From Leptolyngbyaceae cyanobacterium (GTDB lineage Bacteria; Cyanobacteriota; Cyanobacteriia; Cyanobacteriales; Aerosakkonemataceae): a stretch of 64,000 bases of DNA. A program made the translations under genes and the position numbers. How positions within the stretch are numbered: position 1 is the stretch's first letter; every line of letters starts with the position of its first letter. The stretch lies in contig DATNQN010000035.1 in assembly GCA_036703985.1 (NCBI GenBank), forward strand, positions 36,701 through 100,700, given 5' to 3'. Of the stretch, positions 52,171 through 60,658 are shown piece after piece. The notes below the pieces were generated by a model that saw only the letters and a list, made by a program, of their open reading frames with translations, was not told where the DNA came from and searched no databases.

Positions 52171-53085
52171 ATGTACCAAGGCAATCGACATATCTTTCAA
52201 AAGCTTCAAGGAATCCAGCAAATGCTTATGGCTGGACATACTAGCGGAGAAACAGCAAGTTCTGCTACAAAAGGGAGAGATCGTGAAGATTTTATTCATA
52301 AATTTTTAGAAAATCTTCTGCCACCTCAATTTCGTTTTGGCTCTGGAGATATTACGGACTTAAGCGGCAGAAGAAGTGGTCAGGTTGATATTGTTGTTGA
52401 ATATCCTCTTTTGCCGAGTTTACAAACACCGAATTCAAGTTCAAGGTTATATCTTGCAGAGGGTGTAGCGGCTGTAATCGAGGTCAAATCAGATTTAACA
52501 AAACAATGGAGCGAAGTAGAAAGTACTTCTAAACAACTTAGACCCCTAAGCCGTAAGTTTGGAGCTAGGGATGGAATACCTCCGCTCCATATTCCTCTTT
52601 TTGCAGTTGGCTACAAAGGTTGGAAAAAAATACCAACTCTGCAAGAGTATTTATCGACAGGTGTGGTAGACGGAATTTTAGTTATTGATCATGGAGGTTT
52701 GTTTGTCTGGAATTCTAATATTTTGCCTGTAGTTCAGTTCACTAGCCCAGCTACCGAAGCATGGTCTCTTTGGGCATTGATAATAGCATTGCATCAAATG
52801 TCAATCTCACTCCAAAGCATAAGCCTTGACCTATCACTATACGCAAGAGCAAATTTAGTAGTTCTTCAAAAAATATGTAAAGCTGCTAATAATTATGAAT
52901 TGGTTTGTGTGCCTGCATTTGAAATTACAGATCGAGAAGGAATAGAAAGGGAAGAAGCCAAAGAAATGCTCACTTCTATGCAAGATGAGAATTTAGTTAA
53001 ATTCGTCAATCAAGAAATGGATGGTATTGTAACTATCACTAGCAATGCAATTGAAGAGATAAAAAATATGCTAACTGTTTTTTAG
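52171..53085 (+). CDS. DUF6602-like putative PD-(D/E)XK nuclease
   Basis: A 304-residue protein. ATKGRDREDFIHKFLENLLP, FGSGDITDLSGRRSGQVDIVV and LAEGVAAVIEVKSDL form the DUF6602 pattern; Asp in QVDIVV with Glu and Lys in IEVKS are a PD-(D/E)XK nuclease core. The C-terminal third (residues 240-300, EITDREGIEREEAKEML) looks like a small winged-helix region. The position right after a DNA methyltransferase remnant suggests a former restriction-type unit. The substrate is unknown. Confidence 0.65.
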   Translation: MYQGNRHIFQKLQGIQQMLMAGHTSGETASSATKGRDREDFIHKFLENLLPPQFRFGSGDITDLSGRRSGQVDIVVEYPLLPSLQTPNSSSRLYLAEGVAAVIEVKSDLTKQWSEVESTSKQLRPLSRKFGARDGIPPLHIPLFAVGYKGWKKIPTLQEYLSTGVVDGILVIDHGGLFVWNSNILPVVQFTSPATEAWSLWALIIALHQMSISLQSISLDLSLYARANLVVLQKICKAANNYELVCVPAFEITDREGIEREEAKEMLTSMQDENLVKFVNQEMDGIVTITSNAIEEIKNMLTVF

Positions 53086-53117
53086 ATTTGAAAAATCAAG
53101 AAATCCCAACATTAGAT

Positions 53118-53522
53118 ATGCAAGTAGAAACAGTTACCCTTCAAATCCCAGAAACACTTTATCAACGCTTGATCAACACTGCCAACGCGACACGACGACC
53201 TATTGAAGAAGTTATCCTCCATGCTTTACAAGTAGGTAGCCCTCCACAATGGGACGATGTACCAGAGGAATTTCAAGCCGATATTGCTGCCTTGGATAAA
53301 CTAGACGACAATACTTTATGGCAGATTTTTAATAATCGTAAAACAGCAGTTGAGATGGAAAGGTACAACAACCTACTAGAGGGAAATTCTAATGGAACGC
53401 TGACAGATGCAGATCGTTTAGAATTAATGAAAATGCGCTATGAAGCTGACCTTTTCATGCTAAGAAAAGCTCAAGCAGCAGTATTACTTCGCTGGCGAGG
53501 ACATCGCGTACCCACACCTTAA
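53118..53522 (+). CDS. Hypothetical protein upstream of HNH nuclease (RHH-like N-terminus)
   Basis: About 134 residues, helical. The start VETVTLQIPETLYQRLINTA resembles a ribbon-helix-helix or antitoxin-like N-terminus, followed by EEVILHALQVGSPPQWDDVP and a helical tail (TLTDADRLELMKMRYEADLF). It is six bases upstream of the HNH gene. The same two-gene pair is common in cyanobacteria. A TTG start at 53088 would add ten residues. The role is unknown; an immunity or antitoxin role towards the HNH protein is possible. Confidence 0.65.
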   Translation: MQVETVTLQIPETLYQRLINTANATRRPIEEVILHALQVGSPPQWDDVPEEFQADIAALDKLDDNTLWQIFNNRKTAVEMERYNNLLEGNSNGTLTDADRLELMKMRYEADLFMLRKAQAAVLLRWRGHRVPTP

Positions 53523-53527
53523 AGCTG

Positions 53528-53953
53528 ATGTCTACATATGTACCTGAAAGTTTAAGAAATCAAATTTCACAAACCGATCGCGCACGTTGCTGCTATTGTT
53601 TAACCAGTGAAGCAAATAGCGGCATTCCTATGACTTACGACCATGTTAAATCTATTTCTAAAGGTGGAGAAACCACCTTTGAAAATGTTTGTTTAGCCTG
53701 TCGTTCCTGTAATGAATTTAAGAGTGATGCAACTGAAGCTGTAGACCCAGTGACAGGAGAAACTCTACCTCTTTTCAATCCACGAAGGCAAACATGGTCA
53801 GAGCATTTTACCTGGAGTGCTGACGGCACAATAATTGAAGGTTTAACTGCTATTGGTAGAGCTACAATTGTGCGCCTGAGAATGAATAATTTAGTTATAC
53901 TGGCGGCTAGGAGGCGTTGGACAGTATGTGGTTGGCATCCTCCTGTTGATTAA
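53528..53953 (+). CDS. HNH endonuclease family protein
   Basis: A 141-residue protein. Zinc pairs CCYC and CRSC flank the HNH core MTYDHVKSISKGGETTFENV, with NEFKSD as the last conserved part; the His of YDHV is the catalytic candidate. The C-terminal region (LFNPRRQTWSEHFTW) is typical of the cyanobacterial group. Probably a DNA nuclease, target unknown. It is translated together with the RHH-like gene. Confidence 0.88.
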   Translation: MSTYVPESLRNQISQTDRARCCYCLTSEANSGIPMTYDHVKSISKGGETTFENVCLACRSCNEFKSDATEAVDPVTGETLPLFNPRRQTWSEHFTWSADGTIIEGLTAIGRATIVRLRMNNLVILAARRRWTVCGWHPPVD

Positions 53954-53987
53954 TTTAGAAGATAGTTAAAAAGTAACTTTATCCAAG

Positions 53988-55061
53988 ATGAAAAAACTCA
54001 TCAACAACCCCAACGATGTAGTACGCGAAAGTTTGGAAGGTATGGCGATCGCTCATCCCGACCTCATCAAAGTTCACTTTGATCCCCATTTTATTTATCG
54101 CGTTGATGCACCAATCCAAAACAAAGTTGCTATCATCTCCGGTGGTGGTAGCGGACACGAACCTATGCACGGTGGTTTTGTGGGTTTAGGAATGCTGGAT
54201 GCAGCTTGTCCGGGTGAAATTTTCACATCACCTACCCCAGACCAAATGTTAGCAGCAGCCAAAATAGTAAACGGCGGTGCGGGTGTTTTAAATATCGTCA
54301 AAAACTATTCTGGCGATATCATGAATTTTGAGATGGCAGCAGAAATAGCTTACTCAGAAAATCTCCCTATTCTTAATATTTTAATTGATGATGATGTGGC
54401 GGTCAAAGATAGTTTATATACCCAAGGACGACGGGGTGTTGGGACTACAGTATTAGCTGAAAAAATTTGTGGTGCTGCTGCGGAACAAGGTTATGATTTG
54501 CAACAGATTGCCAATCTTTGTCGGAAAGTAAATATTAACGGACGCAGCATGGGAATGGCGCTAACATCCTGTACCGTACCTGCTAAAGGTTCGCCTACTT
54601 TTAATTTAAGTGATGATGAAATAGAAGTTGGTATCGGCATTCACGGTGAACCGGGACGGCAAAGAATGGCCATTTTATCAGCAGATGAAATTACGGAAAT
54701 GTTGGCTATTTCTATCATTGAAGATGTTGCTTATACTCGTACCGTGCGCGAGTGGGATATCGATAAAGGAGAGTGGGTAGAAGTACAATTAACTGACCCG
54801 CCATTGCAAAGGGGAGATTCGGTTTTGGCTTTTGTGAATGGTATGGGAGGAACACCTCTTTCTGAGTTGTACATTGTCTATCGCAAGTTGGTCGAAATCT
54901 GTGAAGGGAAAGGACTAAAAATTGTGCGAAACTTAATAGGTTCTTACATTACTTCATTAGAAATGCAAGGATGCTCGATCACTTTGCTAAAATTAGATGA
55001 TGAGATGATTAAATTATGGGATGCGCCAGTTAAGACTGCTGCATTGCGTTGGGGAGTGTAA
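53988..55061 (+). CDS. dhaK: Dihydroxyacetone kinase subunit DhaK
   Basis: A 357-residue substrate-binding subunit. His219 (GIHGEPG) is the residue that binds the ketose covalently as a hemiaminal; His57 ([10 protein letters not shown]) and Asp110 (NYSGDIMNF) complete the active site. With DhaL and DhaM it phosphorylates dihydroxyacetone at the expense of PEP. Close relatives phosphorylate erythrulose, so the ketose is not certain. It is cut off from dhaM by the accessory patch 50912-53953 and followed by an ABHD14-like hydrolase and dhaL. Confidence 0.93.
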   Translation: MKKLINNPNDVVRESLEGMAIAHPDLIKVHFDPHFIYRVDAPIQNKVAIISGGGSGHEPMHGGFVGLGMLDAACPGEIFTSPTPDQMLAAAKIVNGGAGVLNIVKNYSGDIMNFEMAAEIAYSENLPILNILIDDDVAVKDSLYTQGRRGVGTTVLAEKICGAAAEQGYDLQQIANLCRKVNINGRSMGMALTSCTVPAKGSPTFNLSDDEIEVGIGIHGEPGRQRMAILSADEITEMLAISIIEDVAYTRTVREWDIDKGEWVEVQLTDPPLQRGDSVLAFVNGMGGTPLSELYIVYRKLVEICEGKGLKIVRNLIGSYITSLEMQGCSITLLKLDDEMIKLWDAPVKTAALRWGV

Positions 55062-55074
55062 GGAAATTTTATTT

Positions 55075-55683
55075 ATGGATATAAATATCAAGTCTGATTT
55101 TGCAAAAATTCAGGGTGCAAAAATTCATTACCTAGAAGCAGGAGAAAGCAATAGCAAATCTCTTTTATTTCTCCACGGTGCAAGTTTTAGCTGCCAAACT
55201 TGGCAAGAAATAGGGACGTTAAAATTATTGGCAGAAAAAGGATATCGAGTAGTTGCGATCGACTTACCAGGTTTTGGAAATTCAGAAAGAGTAACTGGCT
55301 CTCCTGCCAAAGTTTTACTGGAATTAATCGAGCAATTAAAATTAAATAAACCTGTTTTAATATCTCCTTCCATGAGTGGAAGCTACAGTCTTCCTTTTAT
55401 TGTCAATTACCCAGATAAATTAAGCGGGTTCGTGGCAGTTGCACCTGTGGCAATTATGATGTTTATAGAACAACTGCAAGGAATTCAATTGCCTACTTTA
55501 GCAATTTGGGGAAGTAATGACAAGATTGTTCCGGTGGAAATTGCTGATGAATTACTCAAAGCTATGCCAAAAGCAGAGAAAATTATCTTAGAAAATGCTG
55601 GTCATGCTTGTTATATGCGAGCAACCGATCGCTTTCACGAACATTTAGTTAATTTTATCGATCGCATTTCATCGGAAAGTTAA
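55075..55683 (+). CDS. Alpha/beta hydrolase, ABHD14-like
   Basis: A 202-residue hydrolase. LLFLHGASFSCQTWQEIGTL, VAIDLPGFGNSE, VLISPSMSGSYSLPFIV and ENAGHACYM follow the wording of animal ABHD14A/B. The nucleophile is the Ser in SPSMSG, the acid is in NDKIVP, and the His is in AGHACY. The start at 55075 is supported by AAGGAAATTT upstream. It lies between dhaK (13 bases) and dhaL (4 bases), in one operon. ABHD14B is reported as a protein deacylase; a role in releasing or detoxifying a metabolite of the ketose pathway is open. Confidence 0.8.
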   Translation: MDINIKSDFAKIQGAKIHYLEAGESNSKSLLFLHGASFSCQTWQEIGTLKLLAEKGYRVVAIDLPGFGNSERVTGSPAKVLLELIEQLKLNKPVLISPSMSGSYSLPFIVNYPDKLSGFVAVAPVAIMMFIEQLQGIQLPTLAIWGSNDKIVPVEIADELLKAMPKAEKIILENAGHACYMRATDRFHEHLVNFIDRISSES

Positions 55684-55687
55684 AAAA

Positions 55688-56320
55688 ATGCTGTCAAAAG
55701 AACAAATTTTACAATGGTTACAAAGCATAGCAGCCGTTATCGAACAGAATAAAGATTACCTCACCGAACTAGATGCTGCTATTGGAGATGCAGATCACGG
55801 CATTAATATGAGTCGCGGTTTCCAAAAAGTAATTACCCAATTACCCAGCGTAGCAGATCAAGATATAGGCATGATTTTCAAAACAGTGAGCATGACTTTA
55901 ATTTCTAGCGTCGGTGGTGCTAGCGGCCCACTTTATGGTACTCTTTTTTTAAGAGCAAGTACGGCTGTAGCGGGAAAGCAAGAATTAACTAATCAAGATA
56001 CGATCGCTTTACTAGAAGCAGCGGTGGATGGCGTAGTGCAGCGGGGTAAAGCTAATCTGGGTGATAAAACAATGTTAGATGTTTTATTCCCAGCGAAAGA
56101 TGCTTTTAAGCAAGCAGTTACTAATGGTGAAAATATGCAAGAAGCACTACAAAAAGCGGTAGCTGCTGCCGAAACAGGAATGAAAAATACTATTCCTATG
56201 ATAGCGAAAAAAGGAAGAGCCAGTTATTTAGGCGATCGCAGTATCGATCATCAAGACCCAGGTGCTACCTCTACTTATCTTATCCTCAAAACACTATTAG
56301 AAACAATCACCGCTACATGA
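55688..56320 (+). CDS. dhaL: Dihydroxyacetone kinase subunit DhaL
   Basis: A 210-residue ADP-binding subunit. ELDAAIGDADHGINMSRGF is the signature of the PEP-dependent (PTS-type) DhaL, where ADP is held as a coenzyme and rephosphorylated by DhaM; ATP-dependent kinases have GDGDCG instead. SSVGGASGPLYGTLFL and DPGATSTYLIL are also present. It overlaps the S66 peptidase gene by four bases (ATGA) and follows the hydrolase gene. Confidence 0.94.
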   Translation: MLSKEQILQWLQSIAAVIEQNKDYLTELDAAIGDADHGINMSRGFQKVITQLPSVADQDIGMIFKTVSMTLISSVGGASGPLYGTLFLRASTAVAGKQELTNQDTIALLEAAVDGVVQRGKANLGDKTMLDVLFPAKDAFKQAVTNGENMQEALQKAVAAAETGMKNTIPMIAKKGRASYLGDRSIDHQDPGATSTYLILKTLLETITAT

Positions 56321-57360
56321 TATTTAATCGCCGTCAATTCCTGCAAACTTTTGGTATAGCAACATTAGCTACCCAATTACCACAAGTTGCTCGCTCGAAT
56401 ACATCTTTACCACCAATTATTAAACCAGCAAAACTCAAATCAGGCGATACAATTGGATTAGTTAACCCGGCTGGTGCAACATCTGCTGAAGATATCGAAG
56501 ATGCCAAAAAAACTCTCGAATCTTTGGGATTTAAATTGAAATTAGGATCTCATGTCTTCGATCGCTACGGTTATTTAGCAGGTAAAGATATTGACCGTGC
56601 CAGCGATATAAATGCCATGTTTGCCGATCGATCGGTCAAAGCAATTATTGCTGGGAGGGGTGGTTGGGGATGCAATCGCATTTTACCATTATTAGATTAT
56701 AAGCTCATCCGAAATAATCCCAAAATTATGATGGGATATAGCGATATTACTTCCTTATTATTAGCAATTTATGTTAAAAGCGGAGTGGTGACTTTTCACG
56801 GGCCAGTCGCAACATCCACCTGGAATGATTTTACCTTAAATTACGCAGAGCGAATACTATTTAATGGGGAAAGCGTAGTGATGCAAAATCCCCCTGCCAA
56901 CAGTCCAACGACGACAACCCTCATATGTAAAGAAACAATTACCTCTGGCAAAGCTAAAGGAAAATTGGTAGGTGGTAATTTATCTGTTTTGGTGGCAATG
57001 ATCGGTTCTGATTACTTGCCAAATTGGAAACAAACTATTTTGTTTCTAGAAGAAGTGGAAGAAGAAGTTTACCGAGTAGACAGAATGTTAACCCAGTTGA
57101 AATTGGCAGGAATTCTCAACCAAATTTCCGGTTTTATTTTTGGTCAATGTACCAAATGCGATCCGAAAGATAGAGATAAATCTCTCACCTTGACGCAAGT
57201 TTTGAGAGAACATATCCAACCTTTAGGAATTCCGGCTTGGTATGGTTCGGCGATCGGTCATATTAAAGATAAATTCACTTTGCCAATAGGGGTAGAAGTG
57301 GAAATTGATGCTGGTAGTGGCACTATCAAAATGTTAGAAAGTGCCACTATTAATGCTTAA
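56317..57360 (+). CDS. LD-carboxypeptidase (peptidase family S66), exported
   Basis: A 347-residue protein. The N-terminus NRRQFLQTFGIATLATQLP looks like a twin-arginine signal peptide. The S66 core follows: LKSGDTIGLVNPAG, AIIAGRGGWGCNRILPLLD, and the nucleophile Ser in MGYSDITSLLLAIY. Glu in FLEEVEEEVYRVDRML and His in SAIGHIKDK complete the triad. Cytosolic LdcA trims murein tetrapeptides; an exported S66 enzyme would act outside the membrane. The four-base overlap with dhaL puts it in the same operon for no obvious metabolic reason. Confidence 0.88.
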   Translation: MIFNRRQFLQTFGIATLATQLPQVARSNTSLPPIIKPAKLKSGDTIGLVNPAGATSAEDIEDAKKTLESLGFKLKLGSHVFDRYGYLAGKDIDRASDINAMFADRSVKAIIAGRGGWGCNRILPLLDYKLIRNNPKIMMGYSDITSLLLAIYVKSGVVTFHGPVATSTWNDFTLNYAERILFNGESVVMQNPPANSPTTTTLICKETITSGKAKGKLVGGNLSVLVAMIGSDYLPNWKQTILFLEEVEEEVYRVDRMLTQLKLAGILNQISGFIFGQCTKCDPKDRDKSLTLTQVLREHIQPLGIPAWYGSAIGHIKDKFTLPIGVEVEIDAGSGTIKMLESATINA

Positions 57361-58059
57361 TTAAGTTGTAGCTAAAACCGGGACTTCTTGTTGTTTAAGG
57401 CGATAGCCAACACCGTGAACGGTTTCTATTAAATCTTTGGGCGCTCCTACCGATTTTAGTTTATTGCGTAAACTTTTGATATGAGCTTTGACGGTACTTT
57501 CTTCTGGGGGGTCTTCCAGCGACCAAATGCGTTCGATAATGACGCTGCGGGACAATACGCGCCGTCCGTTGCGAAGAAGTAGTTCTAAGAGACTGTATTC
57601 TTTCGGGGTTAAGTGGACGAATTCTTTATCATATATTACTTCATAAGTACTGGGGTTGAGGTGTAAATTTCCCCATCCGAGAACGGGAGGTAAACAAGAA
57701 ATTCCCCGCCGTAATAAAGCACGAATTCGAGCAAATAGTTCTGGTAAGTCTATTGGTTTGACAACATAATCATCTGCACCGGCATCGAGTCCGTTAACTT
57801 TATCAAAACTGGTGTCTAGGGCGGTCATCATAACGATCGGAATGCTGTAACCATGCGATCGCATTCGTCTGCAAAGACTCAAACCATCCAGTTCTGGCAG
57901 CATAATATCCAACAAAATCAAGTCATAGGGAAGAGTTTTCACCTGATGCCAAGCAGTTTCGCCATCGCAAACTACATCCACTGCATAACGCTGGTCAGTG
58001 AGGGCTTCTGATAATGCTTGTGCAAATAACAGATTATCCTCAGCAATCAGAATCTTCAT
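57361..58059 (-). CDS. OmpR-family response regulator
   Basis: A 232-residue two-domain regulator. The REC domain has phospho-acceptor Asp51 (LILLDIMLPELDG) and Lys in DDYVVKPIDL. The winged-helix domain spans about 128-222 (HLTPKEYSLLELLLRNGRR; STVKAHIKSLRNKL; TVHGVGYRL). Its stop abuts that of the S66 gene. It is divergent from the PAS histidine kinase at 58663, the most likely cognate sensor, across a 600-base spacer. Confidence 0.92.
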   Translation of the reverse strand: MKILIAEDNLLFAQALSEALTDQRYAVDVVCDGETAWHQVKTLPYDLILLDIMLPELDGLSLCRRMRSHGYSIPIVMMTALDTSFDKVNGLDAGADDYVVKPIDLPELFARIRALLRRGISCLPPVLGWGNLHLNPSTYEVIYDKEFVHLTPKEYSLLELLLRNGRRVLSRSVIIERIWSLEDPPEESTVKAHIKSLRNKLKSVGAPKDLIETVHGVGYRLKQQEVPVLATT

Positions 58060-58662
58060 AAGGCAGTTAGTTTTGTATTTTAAAAGTGAACTGATGCAAA
58101 AGCTACAGAACTTAATATTGGTTTTCAGCCAGAATAATTAAAATCACTCTGGCCTGCTTTTAGTCTTTTTAAACAACCAAAGATTTAGCAATCTCCCTTA
58201 TTTTTTAGGGTGACGCTTTAAATAAAAAATGTTATTTTAGACAAAGGGCCACCAACTTCCCCTCTCTTTTTGAGGGTAAGCAAGTGAATATTGCCCTTTC
58301 ATTAAATTATTACAGTATTCGACAAAAATTAAGAATTTAAATTACTAATTGATCTATGGATACGCGAAAAAAAAAGGTAAATATTAGGGGGGATACACGG
58401 AAGACGCTGCTGTATGATTCAACTAGCAGCTTATCCCCCTGGCTATATCAAAAATTTATCAGTATGATAAATCGATTCTTGTTTGGAGAATTTGTAAAGA
58501 AATAATAAGAATTTGATTAATTTAAATAGATCGATCGCAATTTTCTTTTTCTACATATATTCCCTAAGGCTGACGCCGATCGGTCAATACTACCAAAGAC
58601 AGAAAAAGTTTTGATAAAAAAGTCGATCGACTGGCTCTTAGAGTAAGGTATTGGAGTAGGAG
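58060..58662. other. Long intergenic region between regulator and kinase
   Basis: Bases 58386-58435 fold on paper into a two-level hairpin: AGGGGGGATA with TTATCCCCCT outside, GCTGCT with AGCAGC inside. There is no T-run, so it is not a terminator; a structured RNA or a protein-binding palindrome is possible. The same stretch is inside a small open frame (58356-58505). The rest is AT-rich promoter DNA for the two divergent genes. Confidence 0.4.
58356..58505 (+). CDS. Possible small protein, 49 aa
   Basis: ATG at 58356 to TAA at 58505. It starts with MDTRKKKVNIRGDTRKTLLY and ends with NRFLFGEFVKK; it is basic, with a hydrophobic C-terminal stretch. There is no ribosome binding site. The overlap with the hairpin at 58386-58435 leaves it open whether the RNA structure or the protein is the real feature. 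Confidence 0.25.
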   Translation: MDTRKKKVNIRGDTRKTLLYDSTSSLSPWLYQKFISMINRFLFGEFVKK

Positions 58663-60312
58663 ATGTCCCTGATTCCTGAAAAAACGGAGCATATGAACGA
58701 AGTTGGCGAACAATCCCGCGCTAATTGCCAAGAAACATCAGCAGAAGCAGAAAACCCCTGCTTTTCCCAGGAAGAACTAGCCGCCTGCAAGGTAGCACAA
58801 GCAGAACGCCAGTATTACAAAGAATTGTTCGAGTTGGCACCGGACGGCTACTTAGTAACCGATGCACGAGGCGTAATTCAGGAAGGTAACCGCGCCGCAG
58901 CTAATCTGCTCAAAGTTTCTCAGGAATTCTTAGTAGCTAAACCCTTAGTAATTTTCGTTGCCGAATCACAGCGTCGTTTGTTTCAATCGAAACTAAGTAG
59001 ACGGTTGCGTCAAAGCACCCCAGTACAAGAATGGGATGTGCTTTTAGAGTCCGGGGATGGTGAACTGATTAACGCTACTTTGAGGGTGACAGTGATTCGC
59101 GATCGCGAAGACAAACCGATAGCTTTGGGTTGGTTATTGCGGGATATCACCGATCGCAAACAAGTAGAAGCTGCATTAAGAAAAAGAAAGCGTTTAATTC
59201 AACAAATTGCCGATACAACTCCTAATTTAATTTATATTTTCGATCTCAACCAAAACCGTAACATTTATATTAATCGCCAAGCATATGTCTGCCTGGGTTA
59301 CACTCCATCCGAAATCCAATCCATGAAATCGGCTTTTTTTACAGAAGTTTTTCACCATGAATGTTTACCAAAATTAGCCGAAATAAAACAACGATTTTTA
59401 AAAGCCAAAGATGGTGAAATATTACAACATGAATTACTCTTAAAAAACGCCAAAAATGAATGGCGCTGGCTGCACACTTGGGATATTGTATTTACCAGAA
59501 ATAGTGATGGTACTCCCCAACAAATACTAGGTACAGCCATCGACATTACCGAGCGAAAACAAGCAGAAGAAGATAGTTTGTTGTTAGAAAAAGATCGGGA
59601 ATGCAGCCAATGGCAAAATCGGTTTTTCAGTATGGCATCTCATGATTTTCGTACACCCCTTAGCACGATTTTAGCCTCTGCTCAGTTGCTAGAAAATGCC
59701 AAAGAGGAATTACCAAAAGAAAAGATGCTCAGAAATATTCAGAGAATTCAAGCATCTGCAAAAATGATGACTCAATTATTGGATGATATTTTAACAATTA
59801 ATCGAGCCGAAACAGGCCAATTAAAGGTTAACCGAAAAATTACTAATTTAGCCAAAGTTTGCCAGGAAATAGTCGAAAATATTCAGTTAAGAGAAGGCAT
59901 AAACCACCAGATAAATTTTTATCATCAAGGTGAATGCCATCAGGCTTTTATAGATGAAAAGATCGTGATAACGATTTTACGCAATTTACTGTCTAATGCC
60001 ATTAAGTATTCACCGCAAGGGGGAAGCATTTATTTTGCTCTTATTTGCGAAGCACCAGCTGATGGGAAGCCAGAAAAAATCAATATTTTTCGCATTATCG
60101 ATCGCGGTATTGGCATTTCTTTCAAAGATCGAAAACATTTATTTGAACCTTTCTATCGCGGTAAAAATGTCGGTCTCATCCCAGGTTCTGGATTGGGGTT
60201 AACTGTGGTGAAAAAGTACGTAGATTTACACAGTGGAAATATTACTGTAGAAAGTGAAATCGGGGTTGGTACGACTTTCACCGTTACGATTCCATTTCTA
60301 GTTACCCAATAG
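58663..60312 (+). CDS. PAS-domain sensor histidine kinase
   Basis: A 549-residue soluble kinase with a coiled N-terminus. PAS 1 is at about residues 48-165 (ELFELAPDGYLVTD) and PAS 2 at about 175-300 (IADTTPNLIYIFDLNQNRNI), each closed by a DITDRK/DITERK-type PAC. HisKA has His327 in SHDFRTPLST. HATPase_c has LLSNAIKYSP, DRGIGIS and GSGLGLTV. No membrane segment is present. The divergent OmpR-type regulator is the expected partner. An internal ATG at 58693 is an alternative start. Confidence 0.92.
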   Translation: MSLIPEKTEHMNEVGEQSRANCQETSAEAENPCFSQEELAACKVAQAERQYYKELFELAPDGYLVTDARGVIQEGNRAAANLLKVSQEFLVAKPLVIFVAESQRRLFQSKLSRRLRQSTPVQEWDVLLESGDGELINATLRVTVIRDREDKPIALGWLLRDITDRKQVEAALRKRKRLIQQIADTTPNLIYIFDLNQNRNIYINRQAYVCLGYTPSEIQSMKSAFFTEVFHHECLPKLAEIKQRFLKAKDGEILQHELLLKNAKNEWRWLHTWDIVFTRNSDGTPQQILGTAIDITERKQAEEDSLLLEKDRECSQWQNRFFSMASHDFRTPLSTILASAQLLENAKEELPKEKMLRNIQRIQASAKMMTQLLDDILTINRAETGQLKVNRKITNLAKVCQEIVENIQLREGINHQINFYHQGECHQAFIDEKIVITILRNLLSNAIKYSPQGGSIYFALICEAPADGKPEKINIFRIIDRGIGISFKDRKHLFEPFYRGKNVGLIPGSGLGLTVVKKYVDLHSGNITVESEIGVGTTFTVTIPFLVTQ

Positions 60313-60658
60313 TATGTCAATAGCTAATATCGTTCTTAATTTCCCTTGATAAATACCGTAAAATAACGTAAATTCGAACTATTTTTGGTTATATTTCTGT
60401 TTATTAGCAATAGATATTCATACAAATAGGGAAAAAGCAATCGACGATTGCTTTTTCCCTATTACCAAATAGAAGATATTCTCATTTTCATTTTGGCCTA
60501 AATTTGAGTATCTCTAGTTCTCAGGCTCAGCCTGGGAACTAAGAAAGGAGGCTCCAGCCTCCTTCCCAGACTAAACTTAGTGACATTCGGCTAAAGTCCT
60601 CACTACATACAACCGGACATGATGTGAGTCGAGTCTCGATCGTTTTTTTTAGATGTGT
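60313..60658. repeat. Intergenic region with dispersed hairpin repeats
   Basis: GTTCTCAGG/CCTGGGAAC at 60517-60539 (cf. 8797-8819) is followed by AGGAGGCT/AGCCTCCT at 60546-60563. Then GCTAAAGTCCTCACTACA (60590 on) and ACAACCGGACATGATGTGAG match the element at 988-1055. No gene is seen. Confidence 0.65.
60428..60460 (+). terminator. Symmetrical terminator after the PAS kinase
   Basis: Perfect inverted repeat AGGGAAAAAGCAAT with ATTGCTTTTTCCCT, separated by CGACG. T-rich on either strand, it can work in both directions. Confidence 0.8.
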
